Shown here piece after piece: positions 13,903 to 22,728 of a DNA stretch of 34,400 nucleotides. Location: contig NZ_QKVL01000053.1 in assembly GCF_003231275.1 (NCBI RefSeq), positions 1 through 34,400 on the forward strand, read 5' to 3'. Below the pieces are notes generated by a model. It was not told the origin of the DNA, made no database searches, and was given only the letters and a program-made list of their open reading frames with translations. This DNA is from Pseudomonas huaxiensis. GTDB taxonomy: Bacteria > Pseudomonadota > Gammaproteobacteria > Pseudomonadales > Pseudomonadaceae. A program made the position numbers and the translations under genes. The first letter of the stretch is position 1. Each line of letters starts with the position of its first letter.

Positions 13903-16311
13903 ATGCCCGCCGCCCTCTCCCCTCTGCGACGCTTGCGTCTCGCGCCACTGTCGCTGGCGATGTTCGCCGCCTTCGCCGGTGCCCCGAGCCTCAACCTGGC
14001 CCAGGCACAAACGCCCAACTTGACCGCACAAACCTACGCGATTCCGGCGGGGCCGCTGAGCGCTGCACTTAACCGGTTTGCCCAGCAAGCGGGCGTGGCG
14101 ATCGTGTTTCAGTCCCAGGAGTTGGAGGGCCTGAGCGCCGCCGGCCTGCAGGGCAGCTACAGCGTAGACGCGGGTTTCGCGCAGTTGCTGCAAGGCAGCG
14201 GCTACCGCGTGGTGAAGGGCGATCAGGTGTATTCGCTGCAAGCCATCCCGGCGCCGGGCGCGACCCTGGAGCTGGGCTCTACCGAGATCAGCGCCAACCA
14301 GCTCGGCACGGTGACCGAAGGCACCGGTTCCTACACTCCCGGCACCATCGCCACCGCTACCCGACTGGTGCTGACACCACGGGAAACCCCACAATCGATC
14401 TCGGTAGTGACCCGCCAGGTGATGGATGATTTCGGCCTGACCTCGATCGACGATGTGATGCGCCACACCCCCGGCATCACCGTCTCGACCTACGACTCGG
14501 AGCGGACCAACTACTATTCCCGCGGCTTCTCCATCGTCAACTTCCAGTACGACGGCATCCCGACCCTGCGCGATACCCAGTACTCGGCGGGCCAGACCCT
14601 GACCGACATGGCCATCTACGACCGTGTCGAAGTGCTCAAGGGCGCCACCGGCCTGCTGACCGGCGCCGGCGGTGCGGGCGGCACCATCAACCTGATTCGC
14701 AAGAAACCCACCGCCGACTTCCAGGGCAACATCGAAGTGGGCGCCGGCACCTGGGACAACTACCGCACCCAGCTTGACCTCAGCGGCCCGTTGACCTATG
14801 CCGGCAACGTGCGCGGCCGGGCCGTGGCGGCCTATCAGGACAAGAAGTCCTTCCTCGACCACTACTCGCGCAAGACCGGCGTGTACTACGGCATTCTCGA
14901 AGTCGACCTGGACGAAGACACCCTGCTGACACTGGGCGCCGACTACCAGGACAGTGATCCCAAAGGTTCGAGCTGGACCGGCTCGCACACCGTCTTCGAC
15001 GCCGTTGGCAACCGCCTGGACGTGCCACGCTCGTTCAACAACGGCCCGAAATGGAGTTCGTGGGCGCAGTACAGTCGCACCCTCTTCGCCACCCTCGAAC
15101 ACACCTTCGACAATGGCTGGGTAACCAAGGGCCAGTACAACCACCAGATCAACGGCTATGACTCGCCGCTGGGCTACATCTCCCAGGACTCCGCCACCGA
15201 AAGCTCGATCTGGGCGCAGAAATACACCGGCAAGACCACCGCCGACAGCCTGGATGTCTACGCCTCGGGGCCGTTCGAACTGCTCGGCCGGGAGCACCAA
15301 CTTGTGGTGGGCCAGTCGTTGTCCATTTCCAAATGGAAGGGCAAGGACTACGGCAGAGCCACGTACTTCGATAACGCTTATGACTTCTACCAGTGGCATG
15401 GCGAAGCCATCGAACCGCTGTGGAACCAGCCCACCAAGATCAACGACCTGACCACCCGCCAGACAGGCACCTACATCACCGGTCGTTTCAGTCTGATGGA
15501 TGAACTGCACCTGATGCTGGGCGCGCGGGTCGCCAACTACCAGGTCACCGGCACCCGGGATAGCCAGGAAAGCGGCAAGGTCCTGCCGTATGCCGGCCTG
15601 GTGTACGACCTCAACGACAACTTCTCCGCCTACGCCAGTTACACCGAAATCTTCCAGCCGCATACCGAGTACACGGATCGATACGACAAGATGCTTGAGC
15701 CCAACGAAGGCAAGAACTATGAGTTCGGCATCAAAGGCGAGTTCTTCGACGGCCGCCTGAACACCAGCCTCGCGTACTTCGAAGTGCATGAAGAGAACCG
15801 TCCGTTGGCGGATACGCTGTTCAACTCGATTCCGGGCAACGACCGTTCCTATGTCGGTACCGAGACCAAAACCAAAGGCTACGAAGCGGAAATCAGCGGC
15901 GAACTCAGCCCGGGCTGGCAGTTGCAGGCGGGCTACACCCACAAAGTCGCCCGGGATGCCGAAGGCGAGAAAGTCTCGACCTGGGAGCCGCAGGATCAGG
16001 TCAGTTTCTATACCAGCTACAAGCTCAAGGGCAGCCTGGACAAGCTCACCCTCGGCGGTGGCGCCCGCTGGCAGAGTGCGGGCTGGCAGATGCTCTATAA
16101 CAGTGGCAAACGCAGTTCCGAGCAATTCACCCAGGACCCGTACTGGCTGGTGGACGTGATGGCCCGCTACCAACTGACCGAGAACCTGTCGGCGACCCTT
16201 AACGTCAACAACCTGTTCGACAAGGTGTATTACACCAACATCGGTTTCTACACCTCGGCCTATTACGGCGACCCTCGTAATGTGATGGTCACCACGCGCT
16301 GGGATTTCTGA
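13903..16311 (+). CDS. fpvA: FpvA-type TonB-dependent ferripyoverdine receptor
   Basis: This 802-residue outer-membrane receptor has a signal peptide (to about residue 36, NLAQAQ). An STN signalling domain follows at about 45-125 (YAIPAGPLSAALNRFAQQAG and GSGYRVVKG), then a plug at about 150-280 (RETPQSISVVTRQVMDDFGL, YDRVEVLKGATGLLTGAG) and a 22-strand barrel ending in TTRWDF with the terminal Phe. From memory, long blocks match P. aeruginosa FpvA (YYSRGF, NFQYDGIP, KTKGYEAEISGEL, FYTSAYYGDPRN). It imports ferric pyoverdine or a related siderophore and signals through the adjacent FecR/ECF pair. No pyoverdine synthesis gene lies in the window, so it may be an additional receptor for foreign pyoverdines. 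A strong terminator follows. Confidence 0.9.
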   Translation: MPAALSPLRRLRLAPLSLAMFAAFAGAPSLNLAQAQTPNLTAQTYAIPAGPLSAALNRFAQQAGVAIVFQSQELEGLSAAGLQGSYSVDAGFAQLLQGSGYRVVKGDQVYSLQAIPAPGATLELGSTEISANQLGTVTEGTGSYTPGTIATATRLVLTPRETPQSISVVTRQVMDDFGLTSIDDVMRHTPGITVSTYDSERTNYYSRGFSIVNFQYDGIPTLRDTQYSAGQTLTDMAIYDRVEVLKGATGLLTGAGGAGGTINLIRKKPTADFQGNIEVGAGTWDNYRTQLDLSGPLTYAGNVRGRAVAAYQDKKSFLDHYSRKTGVYYGILEVDLDEDTLLTLGADYQDSDPKGSSWTGSHTVFDAVGNRLDVPRSFNNGPKWSSWAQYSRTLFATLEHTFDNGWVTKGQYNHQINGYDSPLGYISQDSATESSIWAQKYTGKTTADSLDVYASGPFELLGREHQLVVGQSLSISKWKGKDYGRATYFDNAYDFYQWHGEAIEPLWNQPTKINDLTTRQTGTYITGRFSLMDELHLMLGARVANYQVTGTRDSQESGKVLPYAGLVYDLNDNFSAYASYTEIFQPHTEYTDRYDKMLEPNEGKNYEFGIKGEFFDGRLNTSLAYFEVHEENRPLADTLFNSIPGNDRSYVGTETKTKGYEAEISGELSPGWQLQAGYTHKVARDAEGEKVSTWEPQDQVSFYTSYKLKGSLDKLTLGGGARWQSAGWQMLYNSGKRSSEQFTQDPYWLVDVMARYQLTENLSATLNVNNLFDKVYYTNIGFYTSAYYGDPRNVMVTTRWDF

Positions 16312-16320
16312 CGCGCTCCC

Positions 16321-16359
16321 CAAAAGCCCCCGATCATTGCGCATGATCGGGGGCTTTTG
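16321..16359 (+). terminator. Strong intrinsic terminator after fpvA
   Basis: A perfect 17-bp stem (CAAAAGCCCCCGATCAT and its complement) closes on a 5-base loop, and the descending arm ends in CTTTTG followed by TTTGGG. It starts nine bases after the fpvA stop. The A-run on the 5' side means it could also work in reverse. Confidence 0.9.
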
Positions 16360-16394
16360 TTTGGGTTTGGCCGCCACCCTGTGGCTAGGCACAA

Positions 16395-16521
16395 CCTGTG
16401 GGAGCCGGTCTTGCCGGCGATGAGGCCAAGCGCGGAGTTGTTGCGGTTGTTGAAGAAGGTTTATCAGTAGCAAGGCAGGTGTTCTTGCCGGCCTCATCGC
16501 TGGCAAGCCAGCTCCCACAGG
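16395..16521. repeat. Inverted REP/BIME-like repeat pair
   Basis: CCTGTGGGAGCCGGTCTTGC followed by CGGCGATGAGGCC (16395-16427) is repeated inverted and near-complementary at 16490-16521 (GGCCTCATCGCTGGCAAGCC then AGCTCCCACAGG). This is the second common Pseudomonas repeat family, distinct from the GAGCGAGCTTGCTCGC type elsewhere in the window. Confidence 0.75.
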
Positions 16522-16649
16522 GTGCGATGGCCATGGCGCTGCCCGCCACCACGGGCTATCTTAGCTCCCGTGACAGTTCCGGCTCGTCGCACCTATAACA
16601 AGATCGCCGTGCCCGCCCTTCTGGAGCGGCACGCCACAGGGAGCCGTCC

Positions 16650-18575
16650 ATGACTCGGCCTAGCGCGCAGACCCACCCGAGCGAACTCGCCGCCTTCGTC
16701 AACGAGCACTTCCCCGAGCGGCGCATCCGCCCGGACGGGGTAATTGCCCAGTCCTGGTACCGCAGCGTCATGCAGCACCGGCTCGACCCCGCCACGGCCA
16801 CCCGCCTGGATATCCTCTGCGCCGACGATATCCGCCGCCACCAGCAACAACACCAGCAGTACCTCGATATCGCCAGCCAAGGCGTCAGCGGCCTGGCCCG
16901 GCGCGTGGTGCCCGCCGGTTTCGCGGTGCTGCTCAGCGACGAACACGGCATCACCCTCGACGCCCGCCTCCCGGTCCAGCATGACCCGTACATCCGCTCG
17001 GGCCTGGTGGTTGGCGCGCGCTGGGACGAGTCCATCGCCGGCACCAACGGCATCGGCACCACCCTGGCAGCAGCCGAGCCGCTGATCATCCACCGCGAGG
17101 AACATTTCCTCACCGCCAATTCGCGCCTGAGTTGCTCGGTTGCGCCGATCTTCAATGCCCAGGGCCTGTTGCAGGGCTGCCTGAACGCCACCTGCCTGAA
17201 CAGCGATGGCCCCAAGGAAAGCCAGTACCTGACCCTGCAACTGGTGATCCTCTATGCCCGCCTGATCGAGAACGCGCACTTTCGCCAAAGCTACCGGGAC
17301 CGCCTGACGCTTTCGCTGAAGCCCATCGACGAGATCGCCGACCTGGCCAATGAGCAGTTACTGGCCGTGGACGACAGTGGCCGGGTGATCGGCGCCAACC
17401 GCGCGGCCTTTGTCGCCCATGACCAGGCCAATGGCTGCAACCTGCTGGGCAGCCTGATCGATCAGTTGCTGCCCATGGGCGTCGATGAGTTGCTGCGCCT
17501 GACCAATGGCGGCGCTCGCGGCCTGCGCCTGCGCGCCCGGCATGACGAGGCGCTGCTGGACCTGAGCCTGCGCATTCCCTCGGACCAGCGCCGCGTGGCG
17601 CCCGCCCCGGCCAAGGTGCCGCGGCCCCGTCACCCCGACCTGGAGCAACTGGCCGGTGCCGACCCGACGCTGCAACAGGCAGTGCGGCGCCTGCGCAAGG
17701 TGATCGACAAAGACATCGCCATCCTGATTACTGGCGAAACCGGCACCGGCAAAGAAGCCTTTGCCCGCGCCATCCATCAAGCCAGTTCCCGCCACGGCGG
17801 GCCCTTTGTCGCGCTCAATTGCGCGGCGATCCCGGAAAGCCTGATCGAGAGCGAGCTGTTCGGCTACCGCGGCGGCAGCTTCACCGGTGCCGAGAAAAAA
17901 GGCATGAAGGGCAAGCTGGAACTGGCCAATGGCGGCACGCTGTTTCTCGATGAGATCGGCGACATGCCGGCCCATCTGCAAACCCGCCTGCTACGGGTGC
18001 TGGCCGAACGGGAGATCTCGCCCCTCGGCGCCCAGGTGCCGGTGGCGCTGGATATCCAGGTGATTTGCGCCACGCACCAGGACTTGCAAGGCATGTTGCG
18101 CGACAAGGGCTTTCGCGAGGACCTGTTCTACCGACTCAACGGCATGAACCTCAGCCTGCCGCCGCTGCGCGAGCGCAGTGACCGCGCGCAACTGATCCAG
18201 TACCTGCTCGACAGCCAGGCCGAGGCCCAGGGCCTGCAACTCACCGACCAGGCGCGCCAGTGCCTGCTCGACGCGCCCTGGCCCGGCAATATCCGCCAGT
18301 TGCTCAACGCCCTGCGCTACGCGGTGGCCCTGGCCGAGGACGGCTGTATCGACCTGGACTGCCTGCCCGGCGACCTGCTGCACAGCGCCGCCGTGCACGC
18401 GCTGCCGGCCATCCCGCCGACCAGCAGCGAACCGCAAGCGTCGAGCCTGCTGGCGACCTTGCGCCGCCATCGCTGGAACATCAGCGCGGCGGCCAGCGAA
18501 CTGGGCGTCGCCCGCTCAACGCTCTACCGGCAGATGAAAAAGCACCGGCTGGTGCAGCCCAACGACTGCCTCTGA
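16650..18575 (+). CDS. AcoR-type sigma-54-dependent activator
   Basis: This 641-residue enhancer-binding protein starts with a GAF-like sensor (about residues 65-215, including RWDESIAGTNGIGTTLA, a hallmark of AcoR-type regulators) and a PAS-like section (about 225-310). The AAA+ domain has Walker A GETGTGKE at 362-369, the sigma-54 contact loop as GSFTGA at 409-414, and Walker B GGTLFLDEIGD at 428-438. A Fis-type helix-turn-helix ends the protein (WNISAAASELGVARSTLYRQ). Such proteins usually control alcohol, aldehyde or acetoin catabolism. It is convergent with aldA and the PQQ dehydrogenase; sigma-54 promoters found at 22335-22352 and 22729-22746 make it the likely activator of both flanking units. 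Confidence 0.92.
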   Translation: MTRPSAQTHPSELAAFVNEHFPERRIRPDGVIAQSWYRSVMQHRLDPATATRLDILCADDIRRHQQQHQQYLDIASQGVSGLARRVVPAGFAVLLSDEHGITLDARLPVQHDPYIRSGLVVGARWDESIAGTNGIGTTLAAAEPLIIHREEHFLTANSRLSCSVAPIFNAQGLLQGCLNATCLNSDGPKESQYLTLQLVILYARLIENAHFRQSYRDRLTLSLKPIDEIADLANEQLLAVDDSGRVIGANRAAFVAHDQANGCNLLGSLIDQLLPMGVDELLRLTNGGARGLRLRARHDEALLDLSLRIPSDQRRVAPAPAKVPRPRHPDLEQLAGADPTLQQAVRRLRKVIDKDIAILITGETGTGKEAFARAIHQASSRHGGPFVALNCAAIPESLIESELFGYRGGSFTGAEKKGMKGKLELANGGTLFLDEIGDMPAHLQTRLLRVLAEREISPLGAQVPVALDIQVICATHQDLQGMLRDKGFREDLFYRLNGMNLSLPPLRERSDRAQLIQYLLDSQAEAQGLQLTDQARQCLLDAPWPGNIRQLLNALRYAVALAEDGCIDLDCLPGDLLHSAAVHALPAIPPTSSEPQASSLLATLRRHRWNISAAASELGVARSTLYRQMKKHRLVQPNDCL

Positions 18576-18583
18576 GCCCCAAC

Positions 18584-18623
18584 GAAAAACGCCCGGACCG
18601 TCAATACGGTCCGGGCGTTTTTC
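18584..18623. terminator. Bidirectional intrinsic terminator
   Basis: An 18-bp perfect stem (GAAAAACGCCCGGACCGT and its complement) with a 4-base loop (CAAT) lies between the convergent activator and aldA genes. T-runs on both strands allow it to end transcription from both sides. Confidence 0.92.
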
Positions 18624-18640
18624 AAGGTGCGGTCGAACGG

Positions 18641-20074
18641 TCAGGCCTGGATGTACACCACATGGGTGTGGGTGTACTCGTACAGCCCGTGCTTGCCATC
18701 GGCACCGCCAATACCGGACTTGCGCGTCCCGGCATGGAAGCCCTGCATGGCTTCGAAGTTCTCGCGGTTGATGTAGGTCTCGCCGAAGTCCAGCGAACGG
18801 GTCGCCTGCAGGGCCGCGCTCAGGCTGCCGGTGTAGATCGATGAGGTCAGGCCGTATTCGCTGTCGTTGGACAGCGCGATGGCCTCGTCGAGGTCATCGA
18901 CAATCTGGATCGGCAGCACCGGGCCGAAGATTTCCTTACGCATGATTTCCATCTCGGCGGAACAACCGGCCAGCACCGTCGGCTGATAGTGGAAGCCCTG
19001 GCCGAGATCGGCCACCGCGCCGCCAGTAATCACCTGCGCGCCCTGCCCGCTGGCGGTGCGGACCATCTGCGCCACCTTGTCCAACGCTGCGCGGTTGATC
19101 AGCGGCCCCATGTCCAGGCCACTTTCGGCCAGCGGGTCGCCATAACGGGTGGCGGCCATGGACGCGGCGATCCGTTCGATAAACGCATCGGCCACCTTGC
19201 GCTCGACATAGACCCGCTCGGCGCAGTTGCACACCTGCCCGGTGTTGATCACCCGCGAGGCGGTAATGGCCCGGACCGCCAGATCCAGATCGGCATCGGC
19301 CAGGACGATGGCCGGCGCCTTGCCGCCCAGTTCCAGGTTGAGCTTGGTGATATTCGGCGCCGCAGCGGCCATGATCCGCGAGCCGGTGCCGACGCTGCCG
19401 GTAAAGCTGATCAGGTCGATGCCGGGGTGGCTGGTCAGCGCGCTGCCGACCGTGGCGCCGGTACCGCAGACCACGTTGAACACGCCCGCGGGCAGATCCG
19501 TCTCGGCCACCAGGCGGGCGAACTCGAAGCAGTTGATCGGGGTTTCTTCGCTCGGCTTGATCACGATGGTGTTGCCGGTCAACAGTGCCGGCGCCATCTT
19601 GCGGGCGATCAGGAAGAACGGGAAGTTCCACGGCAAGATCCCGGCAACCACACCCAGCGGTTTGCGCAGCAGGAAGATGCTCTCGCCGGCCCGGTCACTG
19701 CTCAGCACTTCGCCTTCCAGGCGCCGCGCCCACTCGGCCATGTAGTCGAGGTAATCGGCAGTGAAGTTCACCTCGACCAGCGCCAGCTCCAGCACCTTGC
19801 CCTGCTCGGCGGTGATGACCCGCGCCAGGCGCTCGGCATGCTCGCGCACCTTGCTGGCGATCTTGCGCAGGTAGCCCGCACGTTCGATGGCCGGCCGCAG
19901 GGCCCAGGCCTTCTGCGCCTGGCGCGCGGCGGCGATCGCCTGTTCGACTTCGGCGCTGCTGCCCTGGGGCACACGCCCGAGCAACTGGCCGTTGGCCGGG
20001 TTATGCACCTCGATCAGCTCGTCGCTGGCGACGAAGGCATTGGCGATGTAGTTCTGATAAATGGCGTCACTCAT
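18641..20074 (-). CDS. aldA: NAD(P)-dependent aldehyde dehydrogenase, AldA type
   Basis: The 477-residue protein matches E. coli AldA (lactaldehyde/glycolaldehyde dehydrogenase) almost end to end from memory. Examples are GILPWNFPFFLIARKMAPAL, LTGNTIVIKPSE, INTGQVCNCAERVYV with the catalytic C282, the general base E248 in LNLELGGKAP, and INRENFEAMQGFHAG near the end. It oxidises aldehydes to acids in the cytoplasm. The gene starts 24 bases after the PQQ alcohol dehydrogenase stop, so the pair would take an alcohol to an acid in two steps. Transcription is presumably from the sigma-54 promoter upstream of the dehydrogenase. The exact aldehyde is not shown. Confidence 0.92.
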   Translation of the reverse strand: MSDAIYQNYIANAFVASDELIEVHNPANGQLLGRVPQGSSAEVEQAIAAARQAQKAWALRPAIERAGYLRKIASKVREHAERLARVITAEQGKVLELALVEVNFTADYLDYMAEWARRLEGEVLSSDRAGESIFLLRKPLGVVAGILPWNFPFFLIARKMAPALLTGNTIVIKPSEETPINCFEFARLVAETDLPAGVFNVVCGTGATVGSALTSHPGIDLISFTGSVGTGSRIMAAAAPNITKLNLELGGKAPAIVLADADLDLAVRAITASRVINTGQVCNCAERVYVERKVADAFIERIAASMAATRYGDPLAESGLDMGPLINRAALDKVAQMVRTASGQGAQVITGGAVADLGQGFHYQPTVLAGCSAEMEIMRKEIFGPVLPIQIVDDLDEAIALSNDSEYGLTSSIYTGSLSAALQATRSLDFGETYINRENFEAMQGFHAGTRKSGIGGADGKHGLYEYTHTHVVYIQA

Positions 20075-20098
20075 ATCCGCGTCTCTCTTGTCAGGGGC

Positions 20099-22279
20099 TT
20101 ATTGCTTGGCGCTGAACTGCTTCCAGGCATCGCCTTCGTTCTGCAGGTCGTGGGACCGCTTGATCAGGTACTGATGGATCTGGTCGACCTGCTCGGGGGT
20201 GAAGGCATCGGCAAACGACGGCATGCCATCGGGCACACGGCCGCCGAACAGGATCCCGAGGAACATCTGGTGTTTCTCTGGCGTCAGCTTGCGCAGGTCG
20301 GGCAATACGCCGCCGCTGACCGCGTGGATGCCATGGCACTGCGAGCAATAGCCGTCATACAGCTTGGCGCCGGCTTCGATGGAGGCCGTGTCGTTGCTCA
20401 GCGCAGGCGGTTTCGGGGTGTCGGGACGCGGTGCCGGCTCTTGCAGCTTGGCGGTGCCGCCAATCTTGTAGGTCAGCACCTGGGAGAACGGCTGCACCCC
20501 GGCCCGCAGCGACAGCGCCCCGGCAAAGGTGGAGAACGCCCCGCCCCAGCCGGCCATGAAGGTCACGTACTGTTCGCCATCGACGCTGTAGGTGATCGGT
20601 GCTGCCATCACGCCACTGGCCGCCGGTTGCTCCCAGAGCTTCTTGCCGGTGTCGGCGGCGTAGGCGATGACGCGGCCGTCGGCGCTGCCTTCGAACACCA
20701 GGTTGCCGGCGGTGCTCAGGGTGCCGCCGTTGAAGATGGTCACGTAGGGCACTTCCCAGGCTGGCTGCTGCTTGACCGGGTCCCAGGCGATCAGCTTGCC
20801 CGACCAGCCTTTGGCCATGTCCAGCAGGCCGTCGACATTCTCCGGCATCATCCCGGTGCGCAGGCCCAACTGGTACATGCTCTTGAACGGGTTGCGCTTG
20901 GGCGCCTCGGGAATGTGCTCGTAGTAGGCCGACATGATGTGCGCCGGGATGTACACCAGCCCGGTGTTCGGGTTGTAGGACATCGGCTGCCAGTCATGGG
21001 CGCCCCAGAAGGCCGGCGTCACCAGCTTGCGCTTGCCGTCTTTCCAGTAGGCGGCGTTTTCGTCATCGACGATCGGCCGGCCGGTCTTCATGTCCATGCC
21101 CTTGGTCCAGCTCTGCGGCACGATGCCCTTGGCCGAGAGCAACTCGCCGGTGGCACGGTCGATCACATAGAAGAAGCCGTTTTTCGGCGCCTGCATCAGC
21201 ACTTTGCGCGGCTTGCCGTCGATGGGCAGCTCGGCAAGGATCATGTGCTGGGTCGCGGTGTAGTCCCAGGCGTCGCCCGGAGTGGTCTGGTAGTGCCAGA
21301 CGTATTCACCGGTGTCGGCGTTGACCGCAACGATCGACGACAGGAACAGGTTGTCGCCCTTGGCCTGGCTGCGCCATTTCGGGTCCCAGAGCGAGCCGTT
21401 GCCGACGCCGATATACAGCAGGTTCAAATCAGGATCGAAGGCAAACGAGTCCCAGGCCGTACCGCCACCGCCCTGTTCGACAAAAGCGTCGCCGTGCCAG
21501 GTCTTGGCGGCGATTTCCATGCCCTTGCCTTCCGGCGGCAGCTTGGGGTCGCCCGGCACGGTGTAGAAGCGCCAGGCTTCCTTGCCCGTTTCAGCGTCAT
21601 AGGCGGTGACGTAGCCGCGCACGCCGAACTCGGCGCCGCCATTGCCGATCACCACCTTGCCGTTGACCACCCGTGGCGCGCCGGTAATGGTGTAGCTGCG
21701 CTTGTGGTCGGCGCGGGTATCGACCGACCAGGCGAGCTTGCCGGTCTTGGCGTCGATGGCTTCCAGGCGGCCGTCGAGCACGCCGACATAAACCTTGCCC
21801 TTCCACACCGCCACTCCGCGGTTGACCGCATCACAGCAGGCTTCGCCGGCGCGGTTGCGGTCCGATTGCGGGTCGTATTTCCAGATCAGTTTGCCGTCGC
21901 GGGCATCCAGCGCATACACCACCGAGAACGGCCCGGTGGTGTACATCACGCCATCGACCACGATCGGCGTGGCTTCCACACCCCGGTCCAGATCGAGCTT
22001 GTAGCTCCACGCCAGGCCGAGCTTGTCGACGTTCTGATCGCTGATTTTGTTGAGTGGGCTGTAGCGCTGCTCGTCGTAGGTCCGCCCGGTGCTCATCCAG
22101 TTGCCGGGTTCTTTGTCGGCGGCAATCAGGCGCTTGCTGTCGACGTTGGCCGGCAGCTCCACGGCCAGGGCCGGCGTGGTGGCCAGGCTCAACAGCAACG
22201 CGGCAGCCAGGGATTTCAAGGGAATACCGGCGACGGTCGAACGAGCGCCGGAAAGCGAGGCATGGCCAATCTGTCTCAT
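20099..22279 (-). CDS. Type II quinohemoprotein (PQQ/heme c) alcohol dehydrogenase
   Basis: This 726-residue periplasmic enzyme begins with a signal peptide cleaved after about A39 (SLATTPALA). An eight-bladed PQQ propeller follows with the vicinal disulfide C148-C149 (GEACCDAVNRG), metal ligands E217 (NGGAEFGVRGY) and N294 (GVGNGSLWD), and catalytic D339 in GDAWDYT. The residue two after D339 is Thr, not Asp, which points to the calcium rather than the lanthanide class. A C-terminal cytochrome c domain carries CSQCH (C645, C648, H649) and the likely Met ligand M686. It oxidises alcohols to aldehydes and passes electrons through heme. It heads a two-gene unit with aldA and has a -24/-12 promoter. 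No PQQ synthesis genes are present. Confidence 0.93.
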   Translation of the reverse strand: MRQIGHASLSGARSTVAGIPLKSLAAALLLSLATTPALAVELPANVDSKRLIAADKEPGNWMSTGRTYDEQRYSPLNKISDQNVDKLGLAWSYKLDLDRGVEATPIVVDGVMYTTGPFSVVYALDARDGKLIWKYDPQSDRNRAGEACCDAVNRGVAVWKGKVYVGVLDGRLEAIDAKTGKLAWSVDTRADHKRSYTITGAPRVVNGKVVIGNGGAEFGVRGYVTAYDAETGKEAWRFYTVPGDPKLPPEGKGMEIAAKTWHGDAFVEQGGGGTAWDSFAFDPDLNLLYIGVGNGSLWDPKWRSQAKGDNLFLSSIVAVNADTGEYVWHYQTTPGDAWDYTATQHMILAELPIDGKPRKVLMQAPKNGFFYVIDRATGELLSAKGIVPQSWTKGMDMKTGRPIVDDENAAYWKDGKRKLVTPAFWGAHDWQPMSYNPNTGLVYIPAHIMSAYYEHIPEAPKRNPFKSMYQLGLRTGMMPENVDGLLDMAKGWSGKLIAWDPVKQQPAWEVPYVTIFNGGTLSTAGNLVFEGSADGRVIAYAADTGKKLWEQPAASGVMAAPITYSVDGEQYVTFMAGWGGAFSTFAGALSLRAGVQPFSQVLTYKIGGTAKLQEPAPRPDTPKPPALSNDTASIEAGAKLYDGYCSQCHGIHAVSGGVLPDLRKLTPEKHQMFLGILFGGRVPDGMPSFADAFTPEQVDQIHQYLIKRSHDLQNEGDAWKQFSAKQ

Positions 22280-22334
22280 GGGGTTAGTCCTGTTCTTATT
22301 AGTGGCGCGATCATTTCGCTGCGCACAAGGGACA

Positions 22335-22352
22335 GAGCAACGGCTATGCCAG
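22335..22352 (-). promoter_or_regulatory. Sigma-54 promoter of the PQQ dehydrogenase-aldA unit
   Basis: Read on the minus strand, CTGGCATAGCCGTTGCTC fits the TGGCAC-N5-TTGC sigma-54 consensus, with GG and GC dinucleotides exactly 12 bases apart. Transcription would begin near 22325, giving a leader of about 46 bases before the ATG at 22279. Confidence 0.65.
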
Positions 22353-22428
22353 ATTGTTGTGGTCGGGCTGGAGGCCTTTGTTTACGGGGGTTCTGAGGAA
22401 AAGCGGGAGCGCTTTCGGGGGGAATGAA

Positions 22429-22457
22429 ACGCTACAGGTGTAGCGTCGAACGCTACA
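22429..22457. promoter_or_regulatory. Three palindromic half-sites, candidate activator binding site
   Basis: ACGCTACA (22429-22436), TGTAGCGT (22439-22446) and ACGCTACA (22450-22457) lie in tandem. The last two form a near-perfect palindrome, TGTAGCGTCGAACGCTACA. The site is roughly 105-130 bases upstream of the predicted minus-strand start and about 300 bases upstream of the plus-strand one, distances suited to an enhancer-binding protein. Confidence 0.5.
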
Positions 22458-22470
22458 GCGGCAGGACAGG

Positions 22471-22510
22471 TGTAGGAGCGAGCTTGTCGGGGCGCCGAAC
22501 CGTCGCGATG
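22471..22510 (+). repeat. REP-type repeat, identical inverted copy at 32885-32924
   Basis: These 40 bases (beginning TGTAGGAGCGAGCTTGTCGG, ending CCGTCGCGATG) are exactly the reverse complement of 32885-32924. The type is a Pseudomonas intergenic repeat. The two copies bracket the six-gene operon together with the LysR and esterase genes. Confidence 0.8.
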
Positions 22511-22728
22511 CTCGACCTCAAAGTCGCTAAAGATCTGTCGATTAGCGCATGGCCGCCAGCCACCGCTCCGCCACCTGCCCGAAACCCTCATTCCAGAGCG
22601 GTTCTGCTGCTCCGGCAGCAGCCTTTACGCACTTCGCTGCTGTCACGGAAACACCTGATTTCAAAGGTAAAAACCCGAATACATTAATAAGTTAATAAAA
22701 ACAGCCAGTTAGACAACCCTCGTACAAG

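Larger units (their letters stand above)
16312..16649. other. Intergenic region with terminator and REP pair
   Basis: Between fpvA and the sigma-54 activator lie the fpvA terminator and the inverted repeat pair at 16395-16521. No gene is supported. No clear promoter for the activator was recognised in 16522-16649. Confidence 0.6.

Noticed and set aside
13864..16518. Open frame of about 880 codons on the minus strand
   Set aside because: It is antisense to the FpvA-like receptor, with no recognisable domain.
20099..22279. Lanthanide-dependent (XoxF/PedH-like) alcohol dehydrogenase
   Set aside because: The extra metal-binding Asp two residues after the catalytic Asp is Thr341, and a fused heme c domain marks the quinohemoprotein type.
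18989..22396. Very long open frame (over 1100 codons) on the plus strand
   Set aside because: It runs antisense to aldA and the PQQ dehydrogenase, both certain from motifs. Its residue content (rich in His, Gln, Arg, Gly) is typical of shadow frames in GC-rich DNA.
22604..22621. CTGCTGC/GCAGCAG dyad as a second activator site
   Set aside because: It is repeat-like, has a different sequence from the ACGCTACA half-sites, and is not supported by a second copy.
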